Positions 61,515 to 64,000 of a DNA stretch of 64,000 nt are shown in pieces. The notes below the pieces were generated by a model. That model did no database searches and was not told the DNA's origin. It worked only from the letters and a program-made list of their open reading frames with translations. Both the position numbers and the translations under genes were made by a program. Positions within the stretch are counted from its first letter, which is position 1, and every line of letters begins with the position of its first letter. Source of the DNA: an uncultured Bacteroidota bacterium (lineage in GTDB: Bacteria; Bacteroidota; Bacteroidia; Flavobacteriales; Flavobacteriaceae); the NCBI GenBank assembly GCA_903842575.1, contig CAIMMM010000006.1:137456-201455 (forward strand), given 5' to 3'.

Positions 61515-62261
61515 ATGTTAAGCATAAAAAATTTACACGCCTCAATTGGCGAAAAAGAAATCCTAAAAGGGATAAACATACAAGTAAACGCAGGAGAAGT
61601 ACATGCTATTATGGGGCCAAATGGTTCAGGAAAAAGTACGCTTTCAGCGGTAATTGCCGGAAATGAAAATTATGAAGTAACCCACGGCACGGTTGTGCTT
61701 GATGGTGAAGACCTTGCCGATTTGGCTCCGGAGGAAAGAGCCCATAAAGGCATTTTCCTTTCCTTTCAATATCCCGTTGAAATACCAGGGGTTTCGGTGA
61801 CCAACTTTATGAGAACCGCTATCAACGAAACCCGAAAAGCTCAAGGAAAAGAAGAAATGCCCGCCAATGAAATGCTAAAATTCATTCGTGAAAAATCAGA
61901 ATTATTGGAAATTGACAGAAAGTTTTTGTCACGTTCTTTAAATGAAGGATTTTCAGGTGGAGAGAAAAAACGTAATGAGATTTTTCAAATGGCCATGTTA
62001 GAACCTAAATTGGCTATCCTTGACGAAACCGATTCAGGACTAGATATTGATGCCCTTCGTATCGTTGCTAATGGCGTAAATAAATTGAAAAGTAAAGATA
62101 ACGCGGTGATAGTAATTACACATTACCAACGCTTGTTAGATTATATTATTCCTGATTTTGTACACGTTTTACTCGATGGAAAAATAGTAAAAAGCGGCGG
62201 AAAAGAATTGGCCTACGAGCTCGAAGAAAAGGGATACGACTGGATTAAAGCAGAGAATTAA
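61515..62261 (+). CDS. sufC: Fe-S cluster assembly ATPase SufC
   Basis: The ABC-type ATPase of SufBCD, 248 residues. Walker A GPNGSGKST near residue 35, an ABC signature in the SufC form (FSGGEKKRNEI), Walker B with LAILDETDSGLDIDAL, and the H-loop ITHYQRLL. It is cytoplasmic without membrane spans. It ends 1 base before sufD. Confidence 0.97.
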   Translation: MLSIKNLHASIGEKEILKGINIQVNAGEVHAIMGPNGSGKSTLSAVIAGNENYEVTHGTVVLDGEDLADLAPEERAHKGIFLSFQYPVEIPGVSVTNFMRTAINETRKAQGKEEMPANEMLKFIREKSELLEIDRKFLSRSLNEGFSGGEKKRNEIFQMAMLEPKLAILDETDSGLDIDALRIVANGVNKLKSKDNAVIVITHYQRLLDYIIPDFVHVLLDGKIVKSGGKELAYELEEKGYDWIKAEN

Positions 62262-62262
62262 A

Positions 62263-63579
62263 ATGGAATTAAAAGACAAACTCATATCCTCTTTCATGGC
62301 TTTTGAAGATCAAATTGATGTTCATTCTGAGCTTCACAATGTTCGTACACATGCTATAAAAAACTTTGAGAGCAAAGGTTTTCCAACGAAAAAGGACGAA
62401 GCGTGGAAGTACACTTCGTTAAATTCAATTTTAAAAAATGATCTTAGTGTTTTTCCAAAAAAGGAAAATTCAGTTGAATTTAAAGACGTAAAAAAATTTT
62501 TCCTTCATGAAATAGATACGCATAAAGTGATTTTTGTAGATGGGATATTTTCTTCATTTCTATCTGCAACAACTCATGATGGTTTGGATGTTTGCTTGAT
62601 GTCATCAGCATTGAACAAGCCAAAATACAAAATGATTATTGATGAGTTTTTCAATAAAATAGCTAGTAAACACGAAAGTTTAACAACCCTGAATACGGCT
62701 TTTGCCAATGAAGGGGCTTATATTAATATTCCAAAAAGCAAGGTGATTGAAAAACCAATTGAGATTATTTATTTTTCAACAGGTTCAGAAGCTGCGCTTA
62801 TGTTACAACCTCGGAATTTGGTCATTGTTGGCGAAAACGCACATGTTCAAATCATTGAGCGTCATCAAAGTTTGAATGAAAATCCATGTTTTACTAATTC
62901 GGTTACAGAGATTTTTGCACAAAAAAGAGCTATTGTTGATTACTATAAAATTCAGAATGACACCCTTGAAGCAAATCTGATTGACAACACTTTTGTGTCT
63001 CAAAAGCAAGAAAGTATCGTGTCAGTAAATACGTTTTCATTTGGTGGCAATCTGACCCGAAACAACTTGAATTTTTATCATTTTGGTGAAAGAATAGTAA
63101 GTCATCTCAATGGAATTACAATAATTGGAGAAAAGCAGCACGTGGATCATTACACATTAGTACAACATTCCACGCCAAACTGCGAAAGCCATCAAGATTA
63201 TAAAGGTATTTTTGCGGATCGTTCGACAGGCGTTTTTAACGGAAAAATTTTTGTGGAAAAAGAAGCTCAGAAAACCAATGCTTTCCAAAAAAGCAATAAC
63301 ATTTTATTAAGCGATAAAGCCACCATCAACGCCAAACCGCAATTAGAGATTTTTGCCGACGATGTAAAATGCTCTCATGGCTGCACCATTGGGCAATTGG
63401 ATGAAAACGCTATGTTTTATATGCAAACGCGTGGTATTCCAAAGAAAGAAGCCAAAGCTTTATTGATGTATGCGTTCTCAAATGCCGTTATAGAAAGCAT
63501 CAAAATTCCGGCATTGAAACAACGAATAACCAAAATTATCGCCACGAAGTTGGGTGTAAAAATTGGATTTGATTTATAA
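62263..63579 (+). CDS. sufD: Fe-S cluster assembly protein SufD
   Basis: The SufB paralogue that partners SufB and SufC, 438 residues. The C-terminal core has ADDVKCSHGCTIGQLDENAMFYMQTRGI, which corresponds to the SufB end, and KYTSLNSIL and GVFNGKIFVEKEAQKTNAFQKSNNILLS are SufD marks. The N-terminus is family-variable. It is 1 base from sufC and 43 bases from sufS. Confidence 0.96.
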   Translation: MELKDKLISSFMAFEDQIDVHSELHNVRTHAIKNFESKGFPTKKDEAWKYTSLNSILKNDLSVFPKKENSVEFKDVKKFFLHEIDTHKVIFVDGIFSSFLSATTHDGLDVCLMSSALNKPKYKMIIDEFFNKIASKHESLTTLNTAFANEGAYINIPKSKVIEKPIEIIYFSTGSEAALMLQPRNLVIVGENAHVQIIERHQSLNENPCFTNSVTEIFAQKRAIVDYYKIQNDTLEANLIDNTFVSQKQESIVSVNTFSFGGNLTRNNLNFYHFGERIVSHLNGITIIGEKQHVDHYTLVQHSTPNCESHQDYKGIFADRSTGVFNGKIFVEKEAQKTNAFQKSNNILLSDKATINAKPQLEIFADDVKCSHGCTIGQLDENAMFYMQTRGIPKKEAKALLMYAFSNAVIESIKIPALKQRITKIIATKLGVKIGFDL

Positions 63580-63622
63580 TTTCAAAAAATTATTCAGCTT
63601 CTATCGCTAAAAAAAAGAAAAG

Positions 63623-64000
63623 ATGAGTTTTAATATAGATAATATTCGTATCGATTTTCCCATACTTTCTCAGAAAGTGAACGGCAAACCGCTCGTGTAT
63701 TTCGATAATGGAGCCACTTCGCAAAAGCCGCAAGTAGTCATTGATGCCATCTCAAAATATTATCAGGAAATCAATGCCAATATTCATCGTGGTGTTCATA
63801 CTTTGAGCCAGTTGGCGACGGATGCTTATGAGAAATCTAGAGCGAAAATACAAAATCACATCAATGCTAAATACCCACATGAAGTAATTTTCACAGCGGG
63901 AACAACACATGGAATTAATGCTGTTGCCAATGGATTCGCTTCATTGTTAAAGGCCGGTGATGAGGTTCTGGTTTCGGCATTGGAGCATCATAGTAATATA
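63623..64000 (+). CDS. sufS: Cysteine desulfurase SufS, partial (cut by window end)
   Basis: Not in the ORF track because it has no stop within the window. From ATG 63623 the frame is open for 126 codons: MSFNIDNIRIDFPILSQKVN, LVYFDNGATSQKPQVVIDAI, NIHRGVHTLSQLATDAYE, IFTAGTTHGINAVANGF, VLVSALEHHSN. These are the N-terminal motifs of the group II cysteine desulfurase that supplies sulfur to SufBCD with PLP. The PLP lysine and catalytic cysteine lie beyond the window. Confidence 0.95.
   Translation, partial: MSFNIDNIRIDFPILSQKVNGKPLVYFDNGATSQKPQVVIDAISKYYQEINANIHRGVHTLSQLATDAYEKSRAKIQNHINAKYPHEVIFTAGTTHGINAVANGFASLLKAGDEVLVSALEHHSNI

Overview
The window looks like a chromosomal segment of a low-GC member of the Flavobacteriaceae, most likely Flavobacterium or a close relative. 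Three things point there. Promoters repeatedly show the Bacteroidota -7 motif TAnnTTTG and genes lack clear Shine-Dalgarno sequences. Many families are typical of that group (DUF4175, DUF4837, GH3-like protein, CarboxypepD_reg proteins, LysM lytic transglycosylase, RNase R with an HTH-type Pif1-like helicase nearby). Gene order is that of a housekeeping chromosome with one surface-polysaccharide locus. No phage, IS element, CRISPR array or defence system was seen.

Layout. 1-15.4 kb (all minus strand): a surface polysaccharide locus. It holds a GT4 glycosyltransferase (cut by the window edge and absent from the ORF track), a Wzy-like polymerase, a hexapeptide acyltransferase, a Wzx flippase, a lipoprotein with its own promoter and terminator, a GT2 glycosyltransferase, an FkbM methyltransferase, two nucleotide-sugar epimerases flanking a large unknown membrane protein, rmlD-rmlC-rmlA (no rmlB in view), a Wzz-like chain-length protein and a DUF6909-like protein. 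15.4-23.1 kb (mostly minus): two paralogous secreted proteins (one with a deleted domain), a GH3-like protein, a membrane protein resembling the N-terminal half of an M23 peptidase, tatA plus a TatA-like microprotein on the plus strand, a frameshifted tex, a CDF metal exporter and rpiB. 23.1-23.7 kb: a 0.6 kb AT-rich non-coding region that is my candidate for oriC. 24-51.5 kb (mostly plus): rnr, lysE-type exporter, tRNA-Cys, folB, glnS, an SPFH protein, gltX, a frameshifted DUF4175 gene, ybeY and mnmG flanked by two parS sites, a Skp-like chaperone, a Pif1-like helicase, holB, pgk, an MltD-like transglycosylase. 51.5-59.5 kb (minus): OmpA-family protein, CtpA-type protease, rnpA, M1 and S8 peptidases, MBL-fold hydrolase. 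59.6-64 kb (plus): the suf iron-sulfur operon sufA-B-C-D-S, with sufS cut by the window end.

How it fits together. The left arm makes, exports and length-controls a rhamnose-containing polysaccharide (inferred). The centre looks origin-proximal: gene orientation diverges from about 24 kb, a repeat-rich AT-rich spacer lies there, and a perfect 16-base copy of the Bacillus-type parS sequence plus a 15/16 copy lie 15-17 kb away on either side of mnmG. 

The most notable anomalies are the parS pair, the candidate oriC, short palindromic elements sitting in frame inside rmlD and the GH3-like gene, a near-perfect copy of the tRNA-Cys 3' end 87 bases downstream of the tRNA, two single-base frameshifts (tex and DUF4175, both at homopolymer runs, so possibly sequencing errors), and small or shortened versions of known proteins. 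I did not find a convincing multi-gene novel system.
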